Shown: piece after piece, positions 55,857-62,942 of the stretch | Layout of the letters: each line of letters opens with the position of its first letter | How positions within the stretch are numbered: position 1 is the stretch's first letter | DNA from: Oceanidesulfovibrio indonesiensis | GTDB lineage: Bacteria > Desulfobacterota > Desulfovibrionia > Desulfovibrionales > Desulfovibrionaceae | Direction: 5' to 3' | NCBI RefSeq assembly: GCF_007625075.1 | Contig: NZ_QMIE01000010.1 | Span: 92,465 to 156,464, forward strand | DNA: 64,000 nucleotides | The notes under the pieces: model-generated | Database searches by the model: none | What the model was told of the DNA's origin: nothing | The model's input: the letters and a program-made list of their open reading frames with translations, nothing else | Program-made: the position numbers and the translations under genes

Positions 55857-56040
55857 GTTCGTCTTCCTCCATCTCGGGGGAGCCTAACACTCGATTTTCA
55901 AAGAACCTCAGGCAGCGGCCAATCCAGCGCCCACCTAGGGTGCGATAATGCCGCCGGACGGTTCGCACGTCTACTCGAAGAAATTCAGCAACCTCGTGAT
56001 CGGTGAGCACGCGGCCATGTTTCTGTTCGAGTTCGCTCAC
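55615..56040 (-). CDS. Excisionase-like HTH protein overlapping the integrase gene
   Basis: Reading frame of 141 codons from a GTG (56038-56040, GGAGG eight bases upstream, directly after the portal stop). Residues 1-50 are an AlpA/excisionase-type HTH (LTDHEVAEFLRVDVRTVRRHYRTLGGRWIGRCLRFFENRV). After residue ~60 the frame runs 241 bases into the integrase gene in another frame and reads like noise, so the true protein may be shorter or use frameshifting. AlpA-type regulators next to int are a feature of Gram-negative satellites. Confidence 0.7.
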   Translation of the reverse strand: MSELEQKHGRVLTDHEVAEFLRVDVRTVRRHYRTLGGRWIGRCLRFFENRVLGSPEMEEDEHADHTQGPGEPVARYGEDRRPDSGNKAVRDRGKARPGVAQGRNLGSEYAGRQAQEPDDHGIRDLFSMGHQVPGSRQGKVQ

Positions 56041-56042
56041 TA

Positions 56043-57212
56043 CTAAACCTCCACCGCCTGGTTGCCTTCGGGGAGAGGGTTCCAGCCCTCCAGCTCCCGA
56101 ACCTCGTTCACGGTCAGGATGCCATTCTTGACGGCGATCTCATGGCCGCGCCAGCGGGCGTCATGGTCTCCACGCAGGAAGCCGGAGAGGTCGAACTCCA
56201 GCCGGTGCGTGTCGCGTGTCGCTGCGGAGAACACGCTCCTTGTGAACGCCGCCTCGATCTTCCGGCACCATGGCGCGACGGTGAACATCGCGAACCACCG
56301 GCCGGCGGTCTCGCTGTTCGTGAAGGTGTTGTTGCTGTAGTCCTGTACCAGCGGCGGCGGCACCTGGAATATGCGGCACATTTCTTCCACGGAGAACTTG
56401 CGCGAGCCCAGCAATTCGGCGTCCTCGGGCGTCATGGTCATTTGCTGCCATTCAAGGCCCTGATCCAAGAGAAAGAACTTGCCGCGATTGGATGCGCCGG
56501 CGTGCATTTGCTCGATCTGCTGGCGAAGATGCTTGCGGGCGTCCTCGGGTAGTTTGCCGTCCAGCTTGAACGCACCGGAAGGGTTCAGGCCATTGCGGTG
56601 CAGCGCATTGGCGGCTTCCTGTACGGCAAGGCCACCTTCCACAGCGCCAGCCGCTCTGTGGAGTCGTGCGCGTCCTATCAATCCATCGTCGGTGCGGTCC
56701 CGGAGGTGCAAGACCTCGTGTTCCAGAAGGCGGCGCATCTTGCCTTGCCCGCCGTATATGCTGGTCATCTCGGTTACGTCGTAGGCCAGCTTGCCGGCCG
56801 GGAGCATCTGCACAGAGACCCACTGCCACGGGATAGGCTTCAGGGCCGCCACCCGGCCGGCACCGTCGGTCACGATCTCAGCGAGGGCATTACCCCGGAG
56901 AAGGACCTCAGCAATCAGCCATTCCACGAAGTCAGGCCACGATTGATGCTCGTTCACACCGCGCCGGATGAGCTTTGACAGCGGGTGTCTTTCGTCCACG
57001 TCGCGGCCGTTCTCGGTCTCCCTGTAGACGTATGCCTGGATCGAGGCCGCTGCCGTCGCTATGACATTCGTACAGGCCAGGACCACACTCAGGTTCTCAG
57101 CGATCCGCGAGGTTACAATGGCACCTGTGGCCGTGTTCATGCCGGAGAGTGCGCTCCACGAGGGATCCACGGCGCGGGTCTCTTTCTTGCGGAACAAGTC
57201 TAAAATTTTCAT
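56043..57212 (-). CDS. Phage portal protein (HK97 type)
   Basis: A 389-aa portal: N-terminal LFRKKET start, then ENLSVVLACTNVIATAAAS, EWLIAEVLLRGNALAEIV, and late MCRIFQVPPPLVQDYSNNTFTNSE are typical of HK97 gp3-like portals that form the dodecameric DNA entry ring. Here it is the last structural gene, followed after two bases by the excisionase and then the integrase. Its start overlaps the protease stop (ATGA). Confidence 0.93.
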   Translation of the reverse strand: MKILDLFRKKETRAVDPSWSALSGMNTATGAIVTSRIAENLSVVLACTNVIATAAASIQAYVYRETENGRDVDERHPLSKLIRRGVNEHQSWPDFVEWLIAEVLLRGNALAEIVTDGAGRVAALKPIPWQWVSVQMLPAGKLAYDVTEMTSIYGGQGKMRRLLEHEVLHLRDRTDDGLIGRARLHRAAGAVEGGLAVQEAANALHRNGLNPSGAFKLDGKLPEDARKHLRQQIEQMHAGASNRGKFFLLDQGLEWQQMTMTPEDAELLGSRKFSVEEMCRIFQVPPPLVQDYSNNTFTNSETAGRWFAMFTVAPWCRKIEAAFTRSVFSAATRDTHRLEFDLSGFLRGDHDARWRGHEIAVKNGILTVNEVRELEGWNPLPEGNQAVEV

Positions 57213-57712
57213 ACGGTCTCCAGGTAGAGCTTGGCGATATTGAGGCGCGGTGTCTTGGCGCGGGCTTGCACTACAGTGCCGTCATAGGCCGGCCATGCGG
57301 ACACCACAGAGATTTCATGCAGGGTCACGGCGCGGAGTTCGCGGCGGTTGCCGGTCCAGCGCTCGCCACCTTCGGGCACGGAGAACCCAAAGGACATGCC
57401 GCCCAGGTCGCCACGTTCGGCCAGGGCCAGTACATCGCGGCCGGGCTGGGTGTCGGGGATCGCCAGCTCGAAGTGTAGCCCGTGGCTGTCCTCTGCCAGG
57501 CGCAAGCTGCCGCTCCGGGTCCGGGCGAGAAGCCGCGTGGGGTCGTGATCCACCAGGGCGAGAATGTCCCGGCCGGTGAGGGAGCCGGAAAAAGCGCCGG
57601 GGGCGATGATCTCCACGAAGTGGGCAATCCGCGCCTCATGGTTGAAGGTAGCGGCGTAGCCTTCCAGCTTGCGGCCTTTAGCCCTGTATTCTGTAACGTA
57701 CCGTTGTTCCAT
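57209..57712 (-). CDS. Prohead maturation protease (HK97 family)
   Basis: A 167-aa U35-type protease: GYAATFNHEARIAHFVEIIAPGAF (His in the active site), LVDHDPTRLLART and DLGGMSFGF, ending with the Ser-containing EISVVSAWPAY. Processes capsid and scaffold during head maturation. Lies between capsid and portal. Confidence 0.92.
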   Translation of the reverse strand: MEQRYVTEYRAKGRKLEGYAATFNHEARIAHFVEIIAPGAFSGSLTGRDILALVDHDPTRLLARTRSGSLRLAEDSHGLHFELAIPDTQPGRDVLALAERGDLGGMSFGFSVPEGGERWTGNRRELRAVTLHEISVVSAWPAYDGTVVQARAKTPRLNIAKLYLETV

Positions 57713-57793
57713 TGTTTCTCTCTGTTGTGGCTGCTCATCGGGCCGGGAGCGCCACCTCCCGACGACTACCAGACTCGCTCTGGCAGTTTCGCT

Positions 57794-59071
57794 TTAGATG
57801 GCGAGTTGTCCGGCGGCGAAACTCTCCGGGTGTCTCACTGTCACGTCCATGGTCAGCATGGCGCGGACCAGCACGTTGCCCTTGCTGTACGCTGTGGACT
57901 CATACGGGTTCACGAGAAGATCGAACGCGGACCAGTAGCCCAAGAGCAGGTCGGACCAGTCGCCAAAAATGATGGCGTGTTCATTGGTCCCGATCCCGAG
58001 ATTCGAGGGCACCAAGTTGGAAACGGCCACCGGATAGCCAGCGAGGTGTCGCGGTCCTTCCATCAGGTAGTCCGCACTCACGGCCACGTCGGTTCCGTCC
58101 ACCTCTTTCGGCGTGGAGCGCATCAGCTTGACCATGCTCGGGGTCGTGGCGAAAGCGCCGCCGTTGGCGTTGTCCAGCTCCAGGGCCTCGACGAACTCCA
58201 GAACCTTGGCCCAGGTCACGCCGCCGGAGAGGTCTACCGAGGATATGCCGGCGGTTTCCAGAACGCCCGTGGGCTCATTCGCACCGCCACCCTGGATGGC
58301 GACGCGATCCACGGCGCGGGCAAGCACCTTGGCGAAGTCGTCACGGACCAGGGCTTCGATGTCCGGAGAGGTCTGGAGCAGCATGTTACGGCTGAACTCG
58401 GTCATCGCGCCGGCGTGCTTCGGGCTCATCTGCACCTTGCGGAACTGCATGTCAGAAGCGGAGAGAGCGGTATTTTCAGCCACCCACCCGGCGGTTGCGG
58501 AACTCTTGAGGCCGGGAATATCCACGTTGCCTTGCAGACCGTTCAGCACGCGGGCACCCAGGCCACGCACGATGAGTGCGGCGCGAAGGGTGTCAATGAA
58601 CTGGTTGCCGTAGTAGTCCGTGGCAATGAGGTTCGAGCCAGGGCCTTCAGCGGGGGCAGTCGAGGTCATGACGCGCTTTTCAAACACATTCAGCGGCACC
58701 ATGACGCCTTGTGCCTTCTGTCCGCTGCGGCGCTGGAGTTCCTGCGAAAGCTCGCGCTCCCGGCCGTCATCCACGTTCATGCCGGCGGCTCCGGCGATGG
58801 CCTTGACCAGGGAGAAGTTACGAAGCTCCTCGTCAATCTGGCGGTCTTCGTTGCCCGTGAGCGGCTGTCCGGCCATGCGGCGCTCTGCATCCTCAATCAC
58901 GGTCTGGCGCTCGATCTGCTTTTCCACAGCGGAGAGCTCCTCCTTGTGGCTGTCGAATCGGGCTTCTTGCTCTGTGGAGAGGTCGCCGCCTTCACCTTGG
59001 GGGTTCTCGGTTAGTTCGCGCATGGCGGCGGCGATCCGCCCGCGCTTTTCCATGAGGTCTCGTACAGTCAT
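57794..59071 (-). CDS. Major capsid protein (HK97 fold)
   Basis: A 425-aa capsid protein: N-terminal ~110 residues are a charged coiled-coil delta (scaffold) domain expected to be cleaved off, followed by the HK97-fold body (SNLIATDYYGNQFIDTLR, VDIPGLKSSATAGWVAENTAL, and the C-terminal FGDWSDLLLGYWSAFDLLVNPYE). A strong AGGAGG ribosome site precedes the ATG, fitting high expression. First structural gene of the downstream block after the MerR-like regulator. Confidence 0.95.
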   Translation of the reverse strand: MTVRDLMEKRGRIAAAMRELTENPQGEGGDLSTEQEARFDSHKEELSAVEKQIERQTVIEDAERRMAGQPLTGNEDRQIDEELRNFSLVKAIAGAAGMNVDDGRERELSQELQRRSGQKAQGVMVPLNVFEKRVMTSTAPAEGPGSNLIATDYYGNQFIDTLRAALIVRGLGARVLNGLQGNVDIPGLKSSATAGWVAENTALSASDMQFRKVQMSPKHAGAMTEFSRNMLLQTSPDIEALVRDDFAKVLARAVDRVAIQGGGANEPTGVLETAGISSVDLSGGVTWAKVLEFVEALELDNANGGAFATTPSMVKLMRSTPKEVDGTDVAVSADYLMEGPRHLAGYPVAVSNLVPSNLGIGTNEHAIIFGDWSDLLLGYWSAFDLLVNPYESTAYSKGNVLVRAMLTMDVTVRHPESFAAGQLAI

Positions 59072-59257
59072 GTTATCCTCCTAGGATGCACCCGCGTTTG
59101 CGGGGTGTTAGTTAAATCGCGGCGTGCGGCCCTTGCCGGTGTCTCTCTGCAAGTCCACCCCCGGCGCGTTTCGAGGGCCGCTTTGTTCGCTCCGGTGCGC
59201 CGCGCACCAGCTCGGAGGGCCGGGGGTCCAGGTTCCTGCGGGAAGGAACTATTTTGG

Positions 59258-59743
59258 TCATTCGACTTCAAGATTTTCAAAGACCTCACGAAAGATGTTT
59301 TCGAGAAGGAAAATCATGACGTCTTTTTCCGTATGGAGACCCAACTCGATGAGGTCTAGTTTGCTTCCATAAGCCTCTGAAAAGAAGTAATCGTCTCCAT
59401 TTTCACAGACACAGAAAACGATATTGGTGAAAGCTGCGACTACGGCTTTCAAAGGTGTCTTCTCGTACACAAGAAGGTGTCCACACCTACGGTTGATTAT
59501 GCCGACCTCAACAATTCTGGATGCCTTCGATACGGGTATGCAGCGCTCAACAAGCCGGGCGACTGCGGCTATACGAAGGGCGTCAAGAGCAGAGAAGCGC
59601 CGCCACCCCTCACCTTCTCGTTGCTCTTCCGCGTCAAGATGGATTTGCCCACGGTCGAGCCAGTTCCGAACAGTTTTCGGCTTGACTCCGGCGGCAAGGG
59701 CGGCCTCAGTGAAAGTAAAGCGGGGCTCAAGAAGTGGATTCAT
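59258..59743 (-). CDS. MerR-like regulator of the element
   Basis: A 161-aa protein. Residues 1-75 are a MerR-type HTH (TFTEAALAAGVKPKTVRNWLDRG, WRRFSALDALRIAAVARLV). The C-terminal half (FCVCENGDDYFFSEAYG, DVMIFLLENIFREVFENLEVE) is not recognised and may sense a signal. Locally more A/T-rich than its neighbours. It has its own strong promoter with an overlapping inverted repeat and lies between terL and the capsid gene, so it could control the structural genes. Confidence 0.8.
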   Translation of the reverse strand: MNPLLEPRFTFTEAALAAGVKPKTVRNWLDRGQIHLDAEEQREGEGWRRFSALDALRIAAVARLVERCIPVSKASRIVEVGIINRRCGHLLVYEKTPLKAVVAAFTNIVFCVCENGDDYFFSEAYGSKLDLIELGLHTEKDVMIFLLENIFREVFENLEVE

Positions 59744-59767
59744 ATTCTTTTCTCCTCAGGTGAGGTC

Positions 59768-59796
59768 TTTATATAAAAATTCCTCAGCAGAGTCAA
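59768..59796 (-). promoter_or_regulatory. Strong sigma-70 promoter of the MerR-like gene
   Basis: On the minus strand TTGACT (59791-59796) and TATAAA (59768-59773) are exactly 17 bases apart, a near-perfect promoter just before the MerR-like gene's ribosome site (GAGGAG). Its -35 lies inside the inverted repeat 59782-59817. Confidence 0.75.
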
Positions 59797-59817
59797 TGCA
59801 AAAAGACTCCACTGAGG
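59782..59817. repeat. Inverted repeat over the MerR promoter (operator and/or terL terminator)
   Basis: CCTCAGCAGAGTC (59782-59794) and GACTCCACTGAGG (59805-59817) pair over 11 of 13 positions, with a 10-base centre. It overlaps the -35 of the MerR promoter and also forms a hairpin followed by a T-rich stretch beyond the terL stop, so it may serve as operator, terminator, or both. Confidence 0.6.
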
Positions 59818-59838
59818 AAAATTTATTACTCAATATGT

Positions 59839-61359
59839 TTAGGCAGTTAAGAGGATGCTCGAAGAAAAGTCATACGTCACCGGCTCCGGCTCCCGTGCTG
59901 CGAGGCCGCAGGCCATGATTAAGGAAATGATGCCGTCTACCCGTCGGTAGTCGCTGGGCTTGATGACCTTTCGGTTGCCGGCCGGGTCCGTCTGGATCGT
60001 TGCGTTTGCTGCGCACCAGGTCAGAACCGGGTTGTCCGGATGTCGTATCTTCCCATCAAGGAGGCGCGCCTCGAACGCATCCACAGCTGGGCTCATACTC
60101 GCGTAGCCTTGGCCGAATGGCACGATGGGGACGTCCGCGCCGGAATCCTCCAGGAGCTTGCGCACGTCGTCGGCCCGCCACCTGTCGATAGCCAATCCGC
60201 GAAGGTCGAACATATCCGCCACCTGAACCACGCGCTGGGCGATGTGCCAGGAGTCCCGCCCACGGCCCGGGGTAGGCTCGATATAGCCTTGTCCGGCCCA
60301 GGTCCGGTATGGCACTCTGTCTCTGTGCTCCTTGGCGTCCAAGGCTTCATCGGGACACCAGAACCATGTGAGCACCCGCCCGCCATCCTCGGGAAAAAAC
60401 AAGGCCAGGGCGTTCAGGTCTCGCGTGCTAGCAAGGTCCAAGCCACCATAGCAGGGCCGGCCGCGCAAGCTCTCGGGGTCGATCTCTGCCGCGCACGCCC
60501 TCCAGTCAATCGAGGAAATGAACCGATCCTCTTGCCCCACAGCTTGGTTCAGGTGCAAGGCGCGGAATACGTTCTCCTTGCTCGGGATATGTGCAGCCTG
60601 CCGCGCCAGCTCGCGCAAGCTGTCGATCTCCTGCACGCCGGCGTCTAGGCAGGGGTTGCACGCCCGCCATACGGATTCGTCCTGCCAGTCTGCATCCTCG
60701 TTCGCGGCAAGCACATGGCAGAAAAACGAGGGGTCAGGGTCGAAAGTGCCGTCCATGACCTTCTCGCCGTAGTCGATCATCTGCGAAAAGAAGTGCTGCG
60801 GGTCTTGTGACCGCGTGCCGATCATAACCGCCAAGGGGTTGGCGCGGGCACTCTGCGAGGTGAAAAGCACGTCCCACAGCTCCGAATCACGCTGTTGTGC
60901 GCCCTCGTCCATGACAAATACGTCCAGGCCCAATCCGTGCGCTGTGTGCGCGTCTGCGCTCAAAGCTCGGAACGTGGAGCCTGTATTCGTGGCCGTGATT
61001 GTCTTCCGGCTGTCGCTGATGTTCACCAGGGCGTGGAGTTCCGGCTCTGCGCGAAGGAACGCGGCCACCTCGTCATAAATAAGCGCGGCCTGGTCCCGGC
61101 TCGCGCTGGCGGTTGCCATTTGTCCACGAGGGACAGCAAGCGGGCCCACCAGGTGCGCGAGGATCAGCACAGCGGCAAAGCCCGTGGATTTGCTCTGCTT
61201 CCGGGGCCACGAGATACACGAGGTCCGAACTCCTGGAGCGAGCGTTCCGCGCAAGGCGGCCTCGATGTGCGGAAGGACTCGCATTTGCTGGCCGGCACAT
61301 CGCCCGGAGGTAATGCGCAGGAGCGAGGCGAACCGGATAACCTCATCAGCCCTGTTCAT
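59839..61359 (-). CDS. terL: Terminase large subunit
   Basis: A 506-aa packaging ATPase/nuclease. ATP-binding site WPRKQSKST (about residues 51-59, a deviant Walker A as in this family), coupling acidic pair VFVMDEG (about 147-153) and a nuclease domain with GLDLASTRDLNALAL (about residue 310). With TerS it recognises and packages the element's DNA. Starts with ATGA overlap to terS. Confidence 0.93.
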   Translation of the reverse strand: MNRADEVIRFASLLRITSGRCAGQQMRVLPHIEAALRGTLAPGVRTSCISWPRKQSKSTGFAAVLILAHLVGPLAVPRGQMATASASRDQAALIYDEVAAFLRAEPELHALVNISDSRKTITATNTGSTFRALSADAHTAHGLGLDVFVMDEGAQQRDSELWDVLFTSQSARANPLAVMIGTRSQDPQHFFSQMIDYGEKVMDGTFDPDPSFFCHVLAANEDADWQDESVWRACNPCLDAGVQEIDSLRELARQAAHIPSKENVFRALHLNQAVGQEDRFISSIDWRACAAEIDPESLRGRPCYGGLDLASTRDLNALALFFPEDGGRVLTWFWCPDEALDAKEHRDRVPYRTWAGQGYIEPTPGRGRDSWHIAQRVVQVADMFDLRGLAIDRWRADDVRKLLEDSGADVPIVPFGQGYASMSPAVDAFEARLLDGKIRHPDNPVLTWCAANATIQTDPAGNRKVIKPSDYRRVDGIISLIMACGLAAREPEPVTYDFSSSILLTA

Positions 61360-61757
61360 CGCACCAGGCCGTCAAACTTGGCGGCTCGCGGGGTGTCGCC
61401 AGTTTTGGGAATGTCCTTCCCGTTCGGCACAAGACCCAGCTTCATGCCCAGCGAAAATAGCGTCTTGTGGCACTCCAGTTTGATCTTCATCCAGGCGCTC
61501 GGCTGTTGCGCTCCAGTTTTCTCGTTGATGACCACGGCGGGCTCGTGCGCCAGGGCCTCCACAGCTTGCCGGTAAGTTGCCCACGATTCGCAATACTGCG
61601 TCACGGCGTCGAACTGGCGCTCTGTGCAGACCGAAGGATGCAACACATCCATAAGCTGGTTCCACTTCCGGCGGGCCTCGCCTTTGAGGTGGCGCGGTCC
61701 CTTTTTCAGAGGCTTGCACGCCTGTGGATTCTTGGGCATATCAACCACTTTGGGCAT
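61356..61757 (-). CDS. terS: Terminase small subunit (P27 family)
   Basis: A 133-aa P27-type TerS: LKGEARRKWNQLMDVL, TERQFDAVTQYCESWATYRQAVEAL and the C-terminal SLGMKLGLVPNGKD are typical. It selects the DNA to be packaged and so decides which genome (helper or satellite) fills the heads. GGAGGG precedes its ATG; ATGA overlap with terL. Confidence 0.92.
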   Translation of the reverse strand: MPKVVDMPKNPQACKPLKKGPRHLKGEARRKWNQLMDVLHPSVCTERQFDAVTQYCESWATYRQAVEALAHEPAVVINEKTGAQQPSAWMKIKLECHKTLFSLGMKLGLVPNGKDIPKTGDTPRAAKFDGLVR

Positions 61758-61820
61758 TACTTCACCCTCCTTGGATTTTTCGTTTCGTGCGAAGTCACTT
61801 TCGCAACCGGTCTTTTTTGC

Positions 61821-62150
61821 CTAGCTCTGAGAGATTTTTTCATTGTTGGCACGATCCTTGCTAGACCACCAGTGCCCTGCGTCCAGCGGGTTGCCGTTCA
61901 CGTCGCATCCCTTGAGTGGCTTCCCGTGCATGTCGCTGTTCGTCTTGACCGAGTGGCAGGACGCGCACAAGCTCTGTAAATTGCCCATGTCGAACGGCTC
62001 GCCACCAGCGTTGATTGCCTGGATGTGGTCCACATGGTGCGCCGGCACCAGACGCCCCAGGGCCTTGCAGTGAATGCAGAGGGGCTGCTCCCGGAGCTGC
62101 TGCGCTCGGAGCCGTTTCCACCTCGTGGTATTATACGGCCACTTCGCCAC
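61821..62150 (-). CDS. HNH endonuclease of the packaging module
   Basis: A 109-aa protein from the GTG at 62148-62150 (AGGAGG nine bases upstream); the frame stays open ten codons further. HNH fold: WPYNTTRWKRLRAQQL, CIHC...AHHVDHI, NLQSLCASCHSVKT (zinc Cys pairs plus HH). HNH genes beside terS/terL assist cos-type DNA cleavage in HK97-like phages. Reads with the packaging genes. Confidence 0.88.
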   Translation of the reverse strand: MAKWPYNTTRWKRLRAQQLREQPLCIHCKALGRLVPAHHVDHIQAINAGGEPFDMGNLQSLCASCHSVKTNSDMHGKPLKGCDVNGNPLDAGHWWSSKDRANNEKISQS

Positions 62151-62304
62151 GGCGCTTGGCCTCCTGCTGCTTTGAAACACGGTCCGGTACCGTGTTTTCC
62201 TTCAAGACCCGGTTCACCACAGACACCGCGACCACCGCTTGGCTTCTGCTGAACCCGGCCGCACGGAGCGCGCGCTCCGCTTCTCTCTTTTCCAATGCGT
62301 GCAT
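62131..62304 (-). CDS. Small ORF (57 aa) upstream of HNH
   Basis: ATG at 62302-62304 with AGGAGG eight bases upstream; stop TAA at 62131-62133. 57 residues, basic and helical (EKREAERALRAAGFSRSQAVVAV, then KQQEAKRRGEV), typical of small phage proteins of unknown role near replication or packaging genes. Its end overlaps the HNH start by 20 bases. Confidence 0.6.
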   Translation of the reverse strand: MHALEKREAERALRAAGFSRSQAVVAVSVVNRVLKENTVPDRVSKQQEAKRRGEVAV

Positions 62305-62316
62305 AGCTTTGACCTC

Positions 62317-62817
62317 CTAGACGGCGTTTTCCGGCGTTTTTGTGGTCGGGATGACCTGTGACCCATCAAAGGCGGTTACAATCGCTCTCAGGCGCTTCTG
62401 TGCCTCAGTGCCGTACTTCTCCAGGGTCCAGTAGGTGAAATAGGCTGCACCGGCCGGGCTACCTGCCCATATCCAGGTGACGCCGTAGCGGATTGTCCAG
62501 GCGGTCAGGCTTTGCAGCACGGCATGGGGCTTAGTCTGGCTCCGGTAGTTGTGGCCGCGCACATCCTCAAGGCTGCCCTCGATGACGACGGCGAACAGCT
62601 CCAGCCCACGAGCACGGGCAAGCTCACGCTCGAACCGGACGCGCTCGCGAGTCACACACGCCACCAGGTCAGGAATGGATTTCCTTTCCACGGCCACCAG
62701 GTGCTCCAGGTTTTTCAAGGAATAGTCTCCGACATCCAGAGTTCCGGCCTGGACAGTGCAGGGGTACGGGGTAAAGTCCAGGGGAGTTTGCTCCCGATTA
62801 TCGACGATGATTTGCAT
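62317..62817 (-). CDS. ERCC4-type nuclease
   Basis: A 166-aa protein from the ATG at 62815-62817 (GGAGG eight bases upstream; a start two codons earlier has poor spacing). Nuclease motifs: IIVDNREQTP (Asp-x-Arg-Glu), VGDYSL and the catalytic VERKSIPDL (ERKxxxD), as in XPF/Mus81-type ERCC4 domains and phage homologues. May process branched DNA during replication or packaging of the element. Confidence 0.85.
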   Translation of the reverse strand: MQIIVDNREQTPLDFTPYPCTVQAGTLDVGDYSLKNLEHLVAVERKSIPDLVACVTRERVRFERELARARGLELFAVVIEGSLEDVRGHNYRSQTKPHAVLQSLTAWTIRYGVTWIWAGSPAGAAYFTYWTLEKYGTEAQKRLRAIVTAFDGSQVIPTTKTPENAV

Positions 62818-62842
62818 GTTCATATCCTCCAGACAGACACTC

Positions 62843-62941
62843 CGGACAAACGGACACCCCTATAGGGGTGTGTCCGTGTCTGTCCGGTAATGATGTCCCC
62901 GGACAAATTCGGACATGTCCGGGTTTTGTCCGTGTTGTCCG
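62843..62941. repeat. Iteron-like array, probable replication origin of the element
   Basis: Nine copies of the hexamer CGGACA/TGTCCG in 99 bases (at 62843, 62851, 62871, 62881, 62900, 62910, 62916, 62927 and 62936), several about 10 bases apart, i.e. one helical turn. Lies in the gap between the replication ATPase stop and the ERCC4 nuclease start. Such clusters are how Rep proteins mark their own origin; in staphylococcal islands the origin also lies just downstream of rep. Confidence 0.7.
62854..62871. repeat. Perfect palindrome inside the iteron array
   Basis: ACACCCCTATAGGGGTGT is an 18-bp perfect palindrome embedded between iteron copies, with one copy overlapping its right edge. It could be a melting or dimer-binding site within the origin. 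Confidence 0.6.
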
Positions 62942-62942
62942 C

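Noticed and set aside
59782..59817. Inverted repeat as a simple terminator only
   Set aside because: It overlaps a near-consensus -35 box, so an operator function is at least as likely; both are recorded.
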